A stretch of DNA of 20,781 nucleotides from Paraktedonobacter sp035294465 (GCA_035294465.1 DATGKW010000081.1:1-20781); one strand, 5' to 3'. Positions 1-8,348 are shown, counted from the stretch's first letter. The notes: generated from the sequence alone by a model not told the origin. Made by a program: numbers and translations.

Positions 1-531
1 ATTGGTCAGCAGGCAAATGGCCCCTTTGGCGCGGGCGATCTCGATAGCTTGCAGACGAACAAAGTAGCGTTCTCCCGTATTGTCCTGGGCGATTTCCTGC
101 AAATTCAGCAGCAGAATCTGACCACTCAGGTCGGCGTGACACCGCTTTTCAGTGTCAATGGCAAATATATCGTGTCGGGCAATGTCAACAGCTTCGGTAT
201 CTTTGCCAACAGCCAGCATCCCAACGAGGCGTGGGAATTTATCAAATGGGCCACTGGCGCTGGCGCGGAGGGCTTCGGCAAGGTGAGCGATGCCCCGGCT
301 GACCAGACGGCTTTCAACAGCATGGCCTCGTATATCCAGCCCACCACCTTTGCGCAAACACTGATTGCGGCGGAGAAAGGCTTTACACCCATCGTCATGA
401 CCCCTAAACAGCAGTACGGCACCGATATTGGTGATATTCTGACCGACCTGGCCAACGGGAAAATTACCCCGGCCCAGGCGGCTCAGCAAATAGAGACGAA
501 GGGCAATGCCGACCTGTCTGCGGCTTCGTAA
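1..531 (+). CDS. Extracellular solute-binding protein of a sugar-type ABC importer, C-terminal part
   Basis: The reading frame is open from the first base of the window and ends at TAA 529-531, so only the last 176 residues are present (family 1 binding proteins are usually about 420-450 residues). The visible part holds the typical C-terminal lobe pattern of this family: a GVTPLFSVNGKYIV strand/loop, a NEAWEFIKWATG helix, and a final helix (LANGKITPAQAAQQIE) that family members use to close the fold. It would bind the substrate outside the membrane and deliver it to the two permeases encoded downstream. The substrate cannot be read from this part. An internal ATG at 49 has no role as a start. 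The signal peptide and lipobox lie outside the window. Family assignment is confident; specificity (sugar, polyol or glycerol-phosphate) is inferred from the class of the permeases. Confidence 0.85.
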   Translation: MGQQANGPFGAGDLDSLQTNKVAFSRIVLGDFLQIQQQNLTTQVGVTPLFSVNGKYIVSGNVNSFGIFANSQHPNEAWEFIKWATGAGAEGFGKVSDAPADQTAFNSMASYIQPTTFAQTLIAAEKGFTPIVMTPKQQYGTDIGDILTDLANGKITPAQAAQQIETKGNADLSAAS

Positions 532-563
532 CAAGCAAAATATGCATGAAATACCTATAATAT

Positions 564-788
564 ACCATAGAGGGCCGATTTCATCCTGCCCTGCCCCGCT
601 TCAGCGGGGGCCGCTCACCTGGCTGTGTGCCCAGTTTTCGACTAACAGCTCCATGGGCCTGTTGCTCGGTCATGCTCCTGTTTTTCATCGACAGACCAGC
701 GGGCACTCCAGGTGGTCGGCGAGATCCGTGTAAGGCAGGCGCTCCCCGATCAATCGGGACAGGACACGATAAATCGGCCCTCTATGGT
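564..788. repeat. 225-bp element with perfect 18-bp terminal inverted repeats (MITE-like)
   Basis: ACCATAGAGGGCCGATTT at 564-581 is repeated exactly, in inverted orientation, at 771-788, enclosing 189 bp. Each end carries a small subterminal hairpin at a similar depth: CCCCGC/GCGGGG at 594-609 and CCCGAT/ATCGGG at 745-758. Deeper inside, 610-622 pairs imperfectly with 708-720, and 628-632 with 701-705, so the whole element could fold back on itself. No convincing gene is present inside and no obvious target duplication flanks it. It occupies most of the 325-base gap between the binding-protein gene and the first permease. What it is (miniature inverted-repeat element or an intercistronic RNA structure that reduces downstream expression) cannot be decided from one copy. 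Confidence 0.7.
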
Positions 789-840
789 GTTTCGTGGATG
801 TTTCCACTATCGTGGGAAACTGTTCATCTCGTGGTCGAGA

Positions 841-847
841 AGGAGGG
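841..847 (+). promoter_or_regulatory. Ribosome-binding site that fixes the first permease start
   Basis: AGGAGGG lies 9 bases before ATG 857. The in-frame upstream ATG at 794 has no such site and would add a hydrophilic tail of 21 residues overlapping the end of the inverted-repeat region, so 857 is preferred. Confidence 0.75.
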
Positions 848-856
848 AGCCGCGTT

Positions 857-1861
857 ATGCTTACCTGGCGACGCTCAGACATGCAAGCTGCTCGTTCAAT
901 CCAGAAGCCTGCCGGACCAGTCCAGCGTTTTCTGCGCAAAGAAAAAGTCGCGGGCTATCTGTTTATCGCGCCCTGGATTATCGGGTTCCTGCTGTTCTAC
1001 CTGTACCCGCTGCTGGATACGATCTATATCAGTTTCACCGATATGAAACTTTTTGGCACGCCGGTATGGATAGGCTTGCAAAATTATCAAGAGTTGTTCA
1101 GCAGCAGTTCTGTCTTTTTCCAGGCCACCGGGAACATGGTGCTCTATGTCGTGTCGGCTACACTCATCTATGTCCTGGGCGGACTGGGTCTGGCGTTGCT
1201 TTTGCACCGCAAATTTCCCGGCAGTCAGACCTTCCGCGTGATCTTCTACCTGCCCAGCTTGATGGTCGGGGTTGCCACCGGCGCAATGTTTGTGCAGGTC
1301 TTCAATGGCCAGAATTACGGCCTGATCAACGAATTTCTCGCTTTCATCCACCTGCCAACGGTAAACTGGCTCAACAACTATGACCACCCGATTGTCGGTC
1401 TGATCGCGCTGATCATTACCACCGCCTGGTTTACCGGCGGCACGATGCTCATTTTTATTGCCGGCCTCAAGGGCATTTCGCCAACCTATTATGACGCTGC
1501 ACGCGTGGATGGAGCCGGCCCGTGGCAGCGTTTCCGCTCGATTACCCTGCCTCTGCTAACGCCGGTGATTCTGTTTAATACCCTGCTCACTCTGATCGGG
1601 CATATCCAGGTGTTTGAGACAGCCCTGATTTTCGCCGGGGGCGGCAGTGGCTCGGTCGGGTCGATCACCAGCGTTCTGGGCTACCATGACAGCCTGGCAA
1701 CCTATCTGACCTATCTGTTCCAGGAAGGCATTCTCTACCACCACTATGGCTTCGCCTCAGCCCTGGCGATTGTGATCTTTCTGATCACACTGGCTCTGAC
1801 CGCGTTTGTCCTGATCATTTTCAAGCCGTTTACCTTCTACCAGGGTGCTCCCGAAGGATAG
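857..1861 (+). CDS. ABC sugar transporter permease, MalF/UgpA class
   Basis: 334 residues from ATG 857. This is one of the two membrane subunits of a carbohydrate-type ABC importer (binding-protein-dependent transport inner-membrane family). Six membrane segments are visible, beginning with GYLFIAPWIIGFLLFYLYPL at about 33-52. The conserved EAA loop that contacts the ATPase is at about 211-236, with YYDAARVDGAGPW followed by LPLLTP. The N-terminal tail is cytoplasmic and basic. The gene follows the binding-protein gene after a 325-base gap filled by an inverted-repeat element, and precedes the second permease by 51 bases. No ATPase gene is nearby, so a shared MsmX/UgpC-like ATPase encoded elsewhere is inferred. 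Family is certain; substrate is unknown. Confidence 0.93.
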   Translation: MLTWRRSDMQAARSIQKPAGPVQRFLRKEKVAGYLFIAPWIIGFLLFYLYPLLDTIYISFTDMKLFGTPVWIGLQNYQELFSSSSVFFQATGNMVLYVVSATLIYVLGGLGLALLLHRKFPGSQTFRVIFYLPSLMVGVATGAMFVQVFNGQNYGLINEFLAFIHLPTVNWLNNYDHPIVGLIALIITTAWFTGGTMLIFIAGLKGISPTYYDAARVDGAGPWQRFRSITLPLLTPVILFNTLLTLIGHIQVFETALIFAGGGSGSVGSITSVLGYHDSLATYLTYLFQEGILYHHYGFASALAIVIFLITLALTAFVLIIFKPFTFYQGAPEG

Positions 1862-1912
1862 AGAAATGCCTGAGCTATACATTGCCAGCGTAAGGAAAGG
1901 AGTATACGCGCT

Positions 1913-2821
1913 ATGTCTCTTGCGGGCACTTCCGCCTCTTCTATGGAATCTGCTTTAGCAGCACGCACACGGGCCGTGCGCCGCTATCGGCGGGGGCGTG
2001 CCTACGTGCGCGCGAGCATGATCCTGACTTACCTGATCCTGGGCGTGGGAGCGATCATTATTCTGGCGCCGTTTGCCTGGCTGCTTTCGGCCTCGCTCAA
2101 GACGACCGAGCAATATTTTGCTTCGCCAATCCAGTGGATACCTCAGCCCATTGTCTGGAGCAACTATGCTGAGGCGTTCACCATCTACGGTTTTGGCCGC
2201 GAGGTCCTCAATAGCCTCTTCCTGGCGACATATGCTATGGTGGTCAGCACGACCGTCTCGTCGCTGGTAGCCTATGGGTTCGCGCGCTTTCGTTTTCCGG
2301 GGCGCACGCCGCTATTCATTCTCATGCTCTCGACCCTGATGTTGCCCGCCCAGGCCCTGACCATTCCTCTGTACATTACGTTCGTCAAATTTGGCTGGGT
2401 CGGCACCTTCTGGCCCATTCTGATTCCCCAGCTTGGAGGATCAGCCTATAGCATTTTCTTGTATCGCCAGTTCTTCATGGGTCTCCCTCGCGAACTGGAC
2501 GATGCTGCGCGCGTGGATGGCTGTGGGTATCTGGGCGTCTGGTGGCATGTGATCCTTCCTCAGTCCAGGCCAGTTCTGATCGTAGTGGCCATCTTTACCT
2601 TCCTCTGGAGCTGGAAGGATGCCTGGAATCCACTGATCTACCTGAATAGCGATCAGACACGCACGGTGCCGCTGGGACTGCTCTACTTTAGCAATGGCTA
2701 TACCACCGTGTTTCCCCAGATGATGGCTGCAACCGTTGTGGCCCTGGTTGTTCCGGTCATTCTGTACTCGATTGGACAGCGCTATATCGATAGGGGTGTA
2801 GCTATTGCTGAAGTAAAGTAA
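1913..2821 (+). CDS. ABC sugar transporter permease, MalG/UgpE class
   Basis: 302 residues. It is the partner membrane subunit of the upstream MalF-type protein and would form the heterodimeric channel of the same importer. A Ser/Ala/Arg-rich N-terminal tail of about 35 residues precedes the first membrane segment (LTYLILGVGAIIILAPFAWL, about 38-57). The EAA loop lies at about 194-216 (ELDDAARVDGCGYLGVWW, then HVILP). The ending, GQRYIDRGVAIAEVK, resembles the usual MalG-type C-terminus (a QRYFVRGLTAGAVKG-like pattern). ATG 1913 is preceded by AAGGAAAGGAG at 1892-1902. It is the last gene of the importer operon: the next gene converges from the minus strand 20 bases later, and no hairpin is seen in that short gap. 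Confidence 0.93.
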   Translation: MSLAGTSASSMESALAARTRAVRRYRRGRAYVRASMILTYLILGVGAIIILAPFAWLLSASLKTTEQYFASPIQWIPQPIVWSNYAEAFTIYGFGREVLNSLFLATYAMVVSTTVSSLVAYGFARFRFPGRTPLFILMLSTLMLPAQALTIPLYITFVKFGWVGTFWPILIPQLGGSAYSIFLYRQFFMGLPRELDDAARVDGCGYLGVWWHVILPQSRPVLIVVAIFTFLWSWKDAWNPLIYLNSDQTRTVPLGLLYFSNGYTTVFPQMMAATVVALVVPVILYSIGQRYIDRGVAIAEVK

Positions 2822-2841
2822 AGCGCAGAGGAAGCAGTTTT

Positions 2842-4299
2842 CTATGTGCTATACCTGGGAAACGCGACAAAGAACGCCGCCCCTTCATCGGGGACGCCGC
2901 TGCTCTCCATCCAGATCCGCCCGCCCATAGCCTCGATTAACTGGCGGCAGAGATACAGGCCCAGCCCGGCGCCCCGCTGCGCGCTGTGTCTGGCCGAAGT
3001 CAGGCGGGTAAATTTGGTAAAAAGCAGCGGCTGCTCTTGCGGGGAGATGCCCGGCCCCCAATCGCGAATCGTCAGAATGACAAATGCACTGGCTGACGGG
3101 ACGGTATGTTCAGCATAGGCCCTGGCAGAGAGCTGCTGGAGTTGTTCCGCGCCCAGGCATTCGGCGTCCAGCGCGATAGGTGAGCCAGCGGGAGTGTATT
3201 TCAGCGCGTTGCCTAACAGGTTGAGCAGGACCTGGCGCAGGCGCAGCTCATCTACCCAGACCAGCATATTATCAGGAATATGCACTTCCACCGAGCGCTT
3301 CTCGCGCAGAATAATAGGCTCAAGAATCTCTAGAATCAATCGCACCGAGCGGGCCAGATAGACCGGACCGGACTTGAACGTGACCTTCTCCACGTCCAGG
3401 TGGGTCACATCCAGCACATTGCCTAGCAGCAGCACCAGCTCATCACAGCCGCGCCGGGCGTTTTGAATAAAACGCGCTCTGGATGTCTCATCTAGCGTCT
3501 CCCAGTAATCTCCCAGCAGTTCCAGATATCCCTGCACAGCCGTTAACGGGGTGCGCAGCTCATGCGAGACAGTCAGTAAGAAATTATTCTTGACCCGCTC
3601 CGATTCTTTCGCCTGGCGCACCGCCTCGCGCAGCTCTTCATAGAGGTGCGCGCCCTCGATTACTACCGCCGCCTGATTCGCAAACAATTCAAACAGGCTC
3701 ATAGTCTCCCTGGTGGGGCGCAAGCCGCTCAGTGGAGCATCGGGAGTCAGAAAACCGAGCAACTGGTTATCTCCGCTCGTCAGCGGAACTAGCATGAGGT
3801 CTTCCGGACGCCATTCCTGGCTGCCGGCTGGAGCAACAGCGGAGAGCGAGGCCGGAATTGATAGGTCCCCGGACGAATTGACCACAACAAAATAGCTGGC
3901 GAACTCTTCATCCTGCCATATAGGGTCCTCGGCAGGCAAAAAATACGAGTCGCTGATGCGATACCGCTCATCGATGATCCGGGCAACCACATCATTTGGC
4001 AGAGGGTGTTCCCGCAGGTACTTCTCTTCAGCAACGTTGGCACCACTGGTGGCAACAACCCGAAAAAGGCCGTTGCCATCGGCCAGATAAATGGCGATGT
4101 GGCGAAAACGCAGAGCTTTGCAAGAGGTCACTGCGATGCGCTTGAGAAGGGTCTCTGTGTCCATTTGCAGGCGCAGAGAAGCGCCTATCTCGACAACATA
4201 GCGAAGGACGTCGCGAAGATATTCGAGGTTGCTCTCATTTGCCCTTCTATCCTCGCCGACCCCCACCGAATAGCCCCCACTGGCTCTCTGTTGTTCCAC
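2842..4299 (-). CDS. Soluble sensor histidine kinase with GAF domain
   Basis: 485 residues from a GTG start at 4297-4299, preceded by AGAGAGG (4307-4313) with 7 bases between. Domain order: an N-terminal GAF domain (about 40-217), a short linker helix, a HisKA dimerisation domain with the phospho-acceptor His246 in SHELRTP, then an HATPase_c domain with the N box (RQVLLNLLGNALKYTP; N360, N364), G1 (DWGPGIS, D413) and G2 (GAGLGLY, 443-449). All catalytic motifs are intact, so it should autophosphorylate. There are no membrane segments and no receiver domain: the signal is presumably a cytoplasmic small molecule or redox/light cofactor bound by GAF. No response regulator gene is in the window, so it is an orphan kinase here. 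It is convergent with the importer operon. Confidence 0.93.
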   Translation of the reverse strand: MEQQRASGGYSVGVGEDRRANESNLEYLRDVLRYVVEIGASLRLQMDTETLLKRIAVTSCKALRFRHIAIYLADGNGLFRVVATSGANVAEEKYLREHPLPNDVVARIIDERYRISDSYFLPAEDPIWQDEEFASYFVVVNSSGDLSIPASLSAVAPAGSQEWRPEDLMLVPLTSGDNQLLGFLTPDAPLSGLRPTRETMSLFELFANQAAVVIEGAHLYEELREAVRQAKESERVKNNFLLTVSHELRTPLTAVQGYLELLGDYWETLDETSRARFIQNARRGCDELVLLLGNVLDVTHLDVEKVTFKSGPVYLARSVRLILEILEPIILREKRSVEVHIPDNMLVWVDELRLRQVLLNLLGNALKYTPAGSPIALDAECLGAEQLQQLSARAYAEHTVPSASAFVILTIRDWGPGISPQEQPLLFTKFTRLTSARHSAQRGAGLGLYLCRQLIEAMGGRIWMESSGVPDEGAAFFVAFPRYST

Positions 4300-4365
4300 G
4301 ACGCTGCCTCTCTAAGGATTTCTGTATCAGAAAAATTTTCGTCCTGGCAAATATCTATGCCAATC

Positions 4366-4374
4366 ATTATAGCA
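4366..4374 (-). promoter_or_regulatory. Extended -10 promoter for the histidine kinase gene
   Basis: On the minus strand TGCTATAAT (TGn plus a perfect TATAAT at 4366-4371) lies about 70 bases before the GTG start and outside the upstream coding region. No good -35 box is found at 16-18 bases, which fits an extended -10 promoter. It implies that the kinase is transcribed separately from the exonuclease gene upstream. Confidence 0.5.
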
Positions 4375-4397
4375 CGCACCAGAGATCCATTCTTATC

Positions 4398-7300
4398 TTA
4401 GTCCCAGGAACCACTGGCAGTCAGCCAGTCAAGCGTCACCTCTGGCATATGTGAAGCGGCTCCCTGGCGCTGTGAACAATGAGGCAAGCTATGCAGGATA
4501 GTTCCTCCATACTCCTTAGAAACTACACGCCGGTCGAAAATAATTACGGCATTGCGGTTGTCGTGGCTCCAGGCCAGGCGATTGAGGGCGCGGCGCATCC
4601 GCAGGGCAGCCATGGGCACAGTAACCTGGTGAAGCTGATCAGAGATATGCTCGGTGCGCGCTGCCATCGGTGGATCGTTAAGTACCGGCATGGGCAGACG
4701 CGCCACCAGCACACAAGCGGGCGGACGGCTCACTTCATCGGCCCCATCCCAGAACGCGCCGGTGCCCAGGAGAACCACGCGGTCCTGATCGCGGAAAAGC
4801 TGCCAGAGCTGGCGCGGCGAGCCATCAATGCCATGACCCAGCACGAGAATGCCGCGCGTCTCCAGTAATTGCTTCACAGCAGCATACGATCCACGTAATG
4901 CCGCGTGAGAGGTAAAAAGCACCACAAGCTGGCCTTCCAGCGCCGTCGCAAGCTGGATAATCGTTTCGTCGAGATGACGCTGGTATTGTGGCATATTGGG
5001 TTCCGGGACATCTTCGGGCAGATAGAGCAGCGTCTGCTCGTGGTGCTCGGTCACGACCGAAAGCGCTGGACAGGTTTCCGTATCAAGACCCAGGCGAGCG
5101 CGCTGGAACGCGAAATGGTTATCTACAGCCAGGGCCACACCGACGAGAATAGCGCCTCCCTGGGGAGAAAGAATGCAGCGTTTGCAGAGATCAGTCGTCG
5201 AGATTACCTGGGCGTAGAGGATGGGCGACGCTTCAGCACGTTGCAAGGCGGGAGAGAGCGTTTCGTTCGTGGTCTGCTGGCGCTGCTGGAGAAAAGGAGG
5301 TGGTGCAGGTGCCATCTTCAGCCAGTAGACCATAGGCAGATCTTTCTCTGCGCCGAGAGCCGGGGGCAGTGGCGTGCCCAGAGCCTGCTGCGCCAGGCGT
5401 TTCTGGATGGTCAGGCGATGAGCCAGCGCGGCCATTTCCCAGGCCAGAGACTGATCATCGCCGCCCTCCAGGTCCAGGTGATGGCGATTACGCCGCGTGG
5501 TCAGCATGATTTTCTCCGCCTCATGTACCAGATCGATCACGGTTTGCAACCGCTGGGAAGCCAGTTGCCAGCGATGTTCAACTTCCAACCAGGCGGCAAT
5601 ATTCCGTGTGGAGGCAGTCAGGCGTAAGGGTTGATCGCTTCGCTCTCCGCTGCGATTGGTCGGCGCGCGGCCCGCCTGCTCGCTCTTCCCTTTCTCGCGG
5701 CCATTTCCGCTATTTATTCCCTCCTGCAAAAGCTGGCCAAGCGCCCGAAAAAGACCATCGACAGCGACACTGGCCTGGCGCACATACTGGAACCAGTTGA
5801 GCAGCCGTGCATCCAGCTCCGTCCTTGGCACGGTGGGCGTCGAGGAAAGCCCACCCGGTCCATTCTCGCGCAGGGCAGGCGCGGCCAGTGCCAGCAGGCC
5901 CTGATAGCGCCCCCCCGGCAACTCGACGCCAAGCGTGTTTAGCAGTTCCAGCAGACGCGGGTGAGCCAGCTCGACCGTACTCCAGCGAGCCATCTCATCC
6001 TCCAACAGATCAGCATCCAGGATCAAACGACGATCAAGCGAGCGCAGCAGAGAATTGGGAGAGGACAGGTCATCCAGCAACCCGGCATGGGTAGTGACGA
6101 CGATCTGAGCTACCCTGGCCCGCTCCCTGGCCTGGCTCACGAAACAATATCCTTTGCGCCGGTAGAGGCAGCGCTGATAGGGCGTCTCGTTCTTGCCATC
6201 GGCCAGGGATATGTGCTCAACGCCGGACGAAATGCGCTCCCAGGCCGTGATTTCCTGGGGAAGCAGGGTAAGCTCGCTGCGCTCGCCCGTGCGGGTTGCG
6301 TAGGCCCACAACGCGAGCTTGGCCATCCCGCGCGCCTGCTCCGCTGAAAGCTCGCCACTGGTGCGACGCAGGGCCGAACCAAACCAGCGATGGGTGCAAA
6401 GATATCCGTCGCGTTCGGCCAAGTAGGCAACAGAGAGCCGGCTTTGCAACGACGCCTGTAAACGCGGCAGAACTCCATCGACCAGGCGTCGCGCTGACTG
6501 GGAACCAGCGCAGGCAATCAACAAGCGCGGTGCGGGCACTCCGGTGCGGGAAGCATCAGCCGTTGCTGAGCAGAGCCATTCGAGAGCAGGCAGGAGAGCC
6601 GGAGTGTAATCGTTAGCTCCTACGGTCACTTCCATAAGCAGCGAACTGCGCTCCTCCAGCGCCTGTCGCAGAGCTTGATAGGCTGCGTGATAGCCAATAT
6701 GCCTGGGAGAAGGCTGCGTCTTTTCGACAGCAGTTTCGGAGGGTACCGGCGACGGCTCAGCCGGCTTCTCTTGAATAACTTCGACCAGCGTTGCCAGTTC
6801 ATTTACGGATGCTTCCTGCAACGAATGCTCTTGCAAAGGGGCAACCGCTGGTAGAGGCTCTTCGGAAGCAACGGCAACCTCCACCGCTCTGGTAGACTCT
6901 TCCTGGGGACCCAGAGCAAAAGAGAGAACGCGCGGGTCCATCCCAAGCTGAGCGGCAAAACGATCTCCCAGACTCCCCCGCCGCGCCGCGCCGGTATAGA
7001 TGGCATCACGGGCCGCGCGCTCGCGTAATTCCTGGCGGAAAAAGGCCAGCAGCGGCCAGGAATTCGGTGCATCCAGCCGTGCAAGATCCTGCAAGATGGC
7101 CAGATCAACCTCCGCCAGGCGCGCGTGCAAGGCCAGAAAAACATCCATCGCCAGTTGTGTGTCCACCATTGCCCGGTGACGCCCCGGCAGGACCGGTAGC
7201 CCCAGGCTTTGCGCCACGTAGCCCAGGTTATAGCTGCTCAGGGAAGGCAACAGCACGGACGCAAGTTCAAAAGTATCAATCAGGGGATTTTGCTGAGCCA

Positions 7301-7616
7301 GACCACGGCGGCGCAAGAAGCTGACATCGAAAGGAATACTATGGCCAACAATCGGATAGCTATCAATAAATTCCTGCAATTGCCTGGAGATGACCTCAAA
7401 GCGGGGAGCGCCGGCGATCTTTTCTGGCGTAATCCCGGTCAGGCGCTGCACCCGGTATGGAATGGGACGACCGGGGAAAATCAACGTCTCCATCTTATCG
7501 AGAACGTCCCTGCCTCGAAACTTAATGGCCGCAACTTCCAGAATTGCATCCTGCTCGGCATGCAGGCCAGTTGTCTCCAGATCGAGGGCGACGCGGATAG
7601 GTGGCTGTTTACCCAT
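4398..7616 (-). CDS. DnaQ-DinG fusion: DEDDh 3'-5' exonuclease joined to a motif-deficient XPD/DinG-type helicase
   Basis: 1072 residues from ATG 7614-7616, chosen because AAGGAA (7622-7627) precedes it; the frame is open to an ATG at 7664 with no ribosome-binding site. Residues about 7-175 are a DnaQ-like exonuclease with an intact DEDDh set: DLETTG (D12, E14), GHSIPFD in motif II, and HRAMVD in motif III. A linker of about 110 residues rich in Glu, Pro and Ala follows, then a DinG-shaped helicase region. In that region the Walker A position reads EVTVGANDYT (329-338) rather than a GTGKT type, the DEAH box reads DADL (534-537), and motif VI reads LRMRRALNRLAW (1005-1016) where active relatives have a LxLRQGFGRLIR pattern. 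Cysteines 407, 483 and 491 are at or near places where iron-sulfur ligands occur in relatives. It is probably a nuclease with a non-hydrolysing helicase fold (inference). It lies directly downstream of rdgB. Confidence 0.88.
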   Translation of the reverse strand: MGKQPPIRVALDLETTGLHAEQDAILEVAAIKFRGRDVLDKMETLIFPGRPIPYRVQRLTGITPEKIAGAPRFEVISRQLQEFIDSYPIVGHSIPFDVSFLRRRGLAQQNPLIDTFELASVLLPSLSSYNLGYVAQSLGLPVLPGRHRAMVDTQLAMDVFLALHARLAEVDLAILQDLARLDAPNSWPLLAFFRQELRERAARDAIYTGAARRGSLGDRFAAQLGMDPRVLSFALGPQEESTRAVEVAVASEEPLPAVAPLQEHSLQEASVNELATLVEVIQEKPAEPSPVPSETAVEKTQPSPRHIGYHAAYQALRQALEERSSLLMEVTVGANDYTPALLPALEWLCSATADASRTGVPAPRLLIACAGSQSARRLVDGVLPRLQASLQSRLSVAYLAERDGYLCTHRWFGSALRRTSGELSAEQARGMAKLALWAYATRTGERSELTLLPQEITAWERISSGVEHISLADGKNETPYQRCLYRRKGYCFVSQARERARVAQIVVTTHAGLLDDLSSPNSLLRSLDRRLILDADLLEDEMARWSTVELAHPRLLELLNTLGVELPGGRYQGLLALAAPALRENGPGGLSSTPTVPRTELDARLLNWFQYVRQASVAVDGLFRALGQLLQEGINSGNGREKGKSEQAGRAPTNRSGERSDQPLRLTASTRNIAAWLEVEHRWQLASQRLQTVIDLVHEAEKIMLTTRRNRHHLDLEGGDDQSLAWEMAALAHRLTIQKRLAQQALGTPLPPALGAEKDLPMVYWLKMAPAPPPFLQQRQQTTNETLSPALQRAEASPILYAQVISTTDLCKRCILSPQGGAILVGVALAVDNHFAFQRARLGLDTETCPALSVVTEHHEQTLLYLPEDVPEPNMPQYQRHLDETIIQLATALEGQLVVLFTSHAALRGSYAAVKQLLETRGILVLGHGIDGSPRQLWQLFRDQDRVVLLGTGAFWDGADEVSRPPACVLVARLPMPVLNDPPMAARTEHISDQLHQVTVPMAALRMRRALNRLAWSHDNRNAVIIFDRRVVSKEYGGTILHSLPHCSQRQGAASHMPEVTLDWLTASGSWD

Positions 7617-7621
7617 ACATA

Positions 7622-7627
7622 TTCCTT
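7622..7627 (-). promoter_or_regulatory. Ribosome-binding site that fixes the DnaQ-DinG start
   Basis: AAGGAA on the minus strand, 5 bases before ATG 7614-7616. The two earlier in-frame ATGs (7662-7664 and 7650-7652) have no purine-rich site in front. The first of these overlaps the rdgB stop as TAATG and would allow translational coupling, so it is a possible but weaker alternative. Confidence 0.6.
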
Positions 7628-7663
7628 GCGTTTTCTCTTTTACATTAACCATGCTGGCTGCCA

Positions 7664-8263
7664 TTAACAGGAGGGCCAGCTTTCAAGCAAACGACGAGCT
7701 GCCCTTGCCGCATTCCCCCGGTGACTGATGCGGTTCTTCTCCTCAGGTGCCATCTCGGCAGTGGTCATGCCAAGCTCAGGCACCAGGAAAATGGGATCAT
7801 ACCCAAAACCGTTTTCCCCGCGCGGGCGCTCGCTGATAATGCCCTCGATTGTTCCCTCAACCACACGTGTATAACCTGACGGTTCGGCCAGGGCAATTGC
7901 GCAGCGGAAACGCGCCGTGCGCTGCGATGGTGGCACGCCCTGCAAGCGAGCCAGAAGTAATTTGAAGCGTTCTTCGTAAGGTGTCTCGCGCCCGGCGAAG
8001 CGAGCAGAATAGATGCCAGGCGCGCCCCCCAGGGCATCTATCTCCAGACCGGAATCATCGGCCAACGCCAGCATATGAGCAGCCTGAGCATACGCCTGCG
8101 CCTTGATTGTCGCATTCTCCGCGAATGTTGTGCCAGTTTCCTCTACATCCATATCCAGGTTGACATCGCGCAGCGAGAGCAGCGTCAAGGGCAGATCCTG
8201 AAAAATAGCCCGAAACTCGTTAAGTTTATGTTCATTAGTTGTAGCCAGCAATAGAGTACGCAT
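7664..8263 (-). CDS. rdgB: XTP/dITP diphosphatase (RdgB/HAM1 family)
   Basis: 199 residues, the usual length. It hydrolyses non-canonical purine nucleoside triphosphates (XTP, dITP, ITP) to the monophosphate and pyrophosphate, keeping deaminated bases out of DNA and RNA. The family pattern is complete: LATTNEHKLNEF near the N-terminus (N10, K13, E16), the acidic catalytic stretch LADDSGLEIDALGGAPG (D69, D70), YSARFAG, GFGYDPIF, and the C-terminal KNRISHRG. ATG 8261-8263 has a weak AGAGAG site. The stop TAA overlaps by one base an in-frame ATG of the downstream exonuclease gene; with the preferred start the genes are 47 bases apart. The two very likely share a message and a theme of nucleic-acid quality control. 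Confidence 0.95.
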   Translation of the reverse strand: MRTLLLATTNEHKLNEFRAIFQDLPLTLLSLRDVNLDMDVEETGTTFAENATIKAQAYAQAAHMLALADDSGLEIDALGGAPGIYSARFAGRETPYEERFKLLLARLQGVPPSQRTARFRCAIALAEPSGYTRVVEGTIEGIISERPRGENGFGYDPIFLVPELGMTTAEMAPEEKNRISHRGNAARAARRLLESWPSC

Positions 8264-8348
8264 AGGTTCTCTCTAGGTGCAGAAAAGGCAAGGAAGAGAC
8301 ATGCTCGCCTCTGGAGCCAGCCCGGCCCCTCTTCGCATATTGGCCCCT

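Noticed and set aside
685..939. Minus-strand open frame of 84 codons across the inverted-repeat element
   Set aside because: It runs from the element into the start of the permease gene on the opposite strand; no family resemblance, so not called as a gene of the element.
712..1383. Plus-strand open frame of 223 codons overlapping the first permease gene
   Set aside because: It covers the same bases as a clear MalF-type permease in another frame; no ribosome-binding site or recognisable domain.
4905..5627. Plus-strand open frame of 240 codons opposite the DnaQ-DinG gene
   Set aside because: It is antisense to a long gene with recognisable domains; its Arg/Gln/His-rich composition is that of an antisense shadow.
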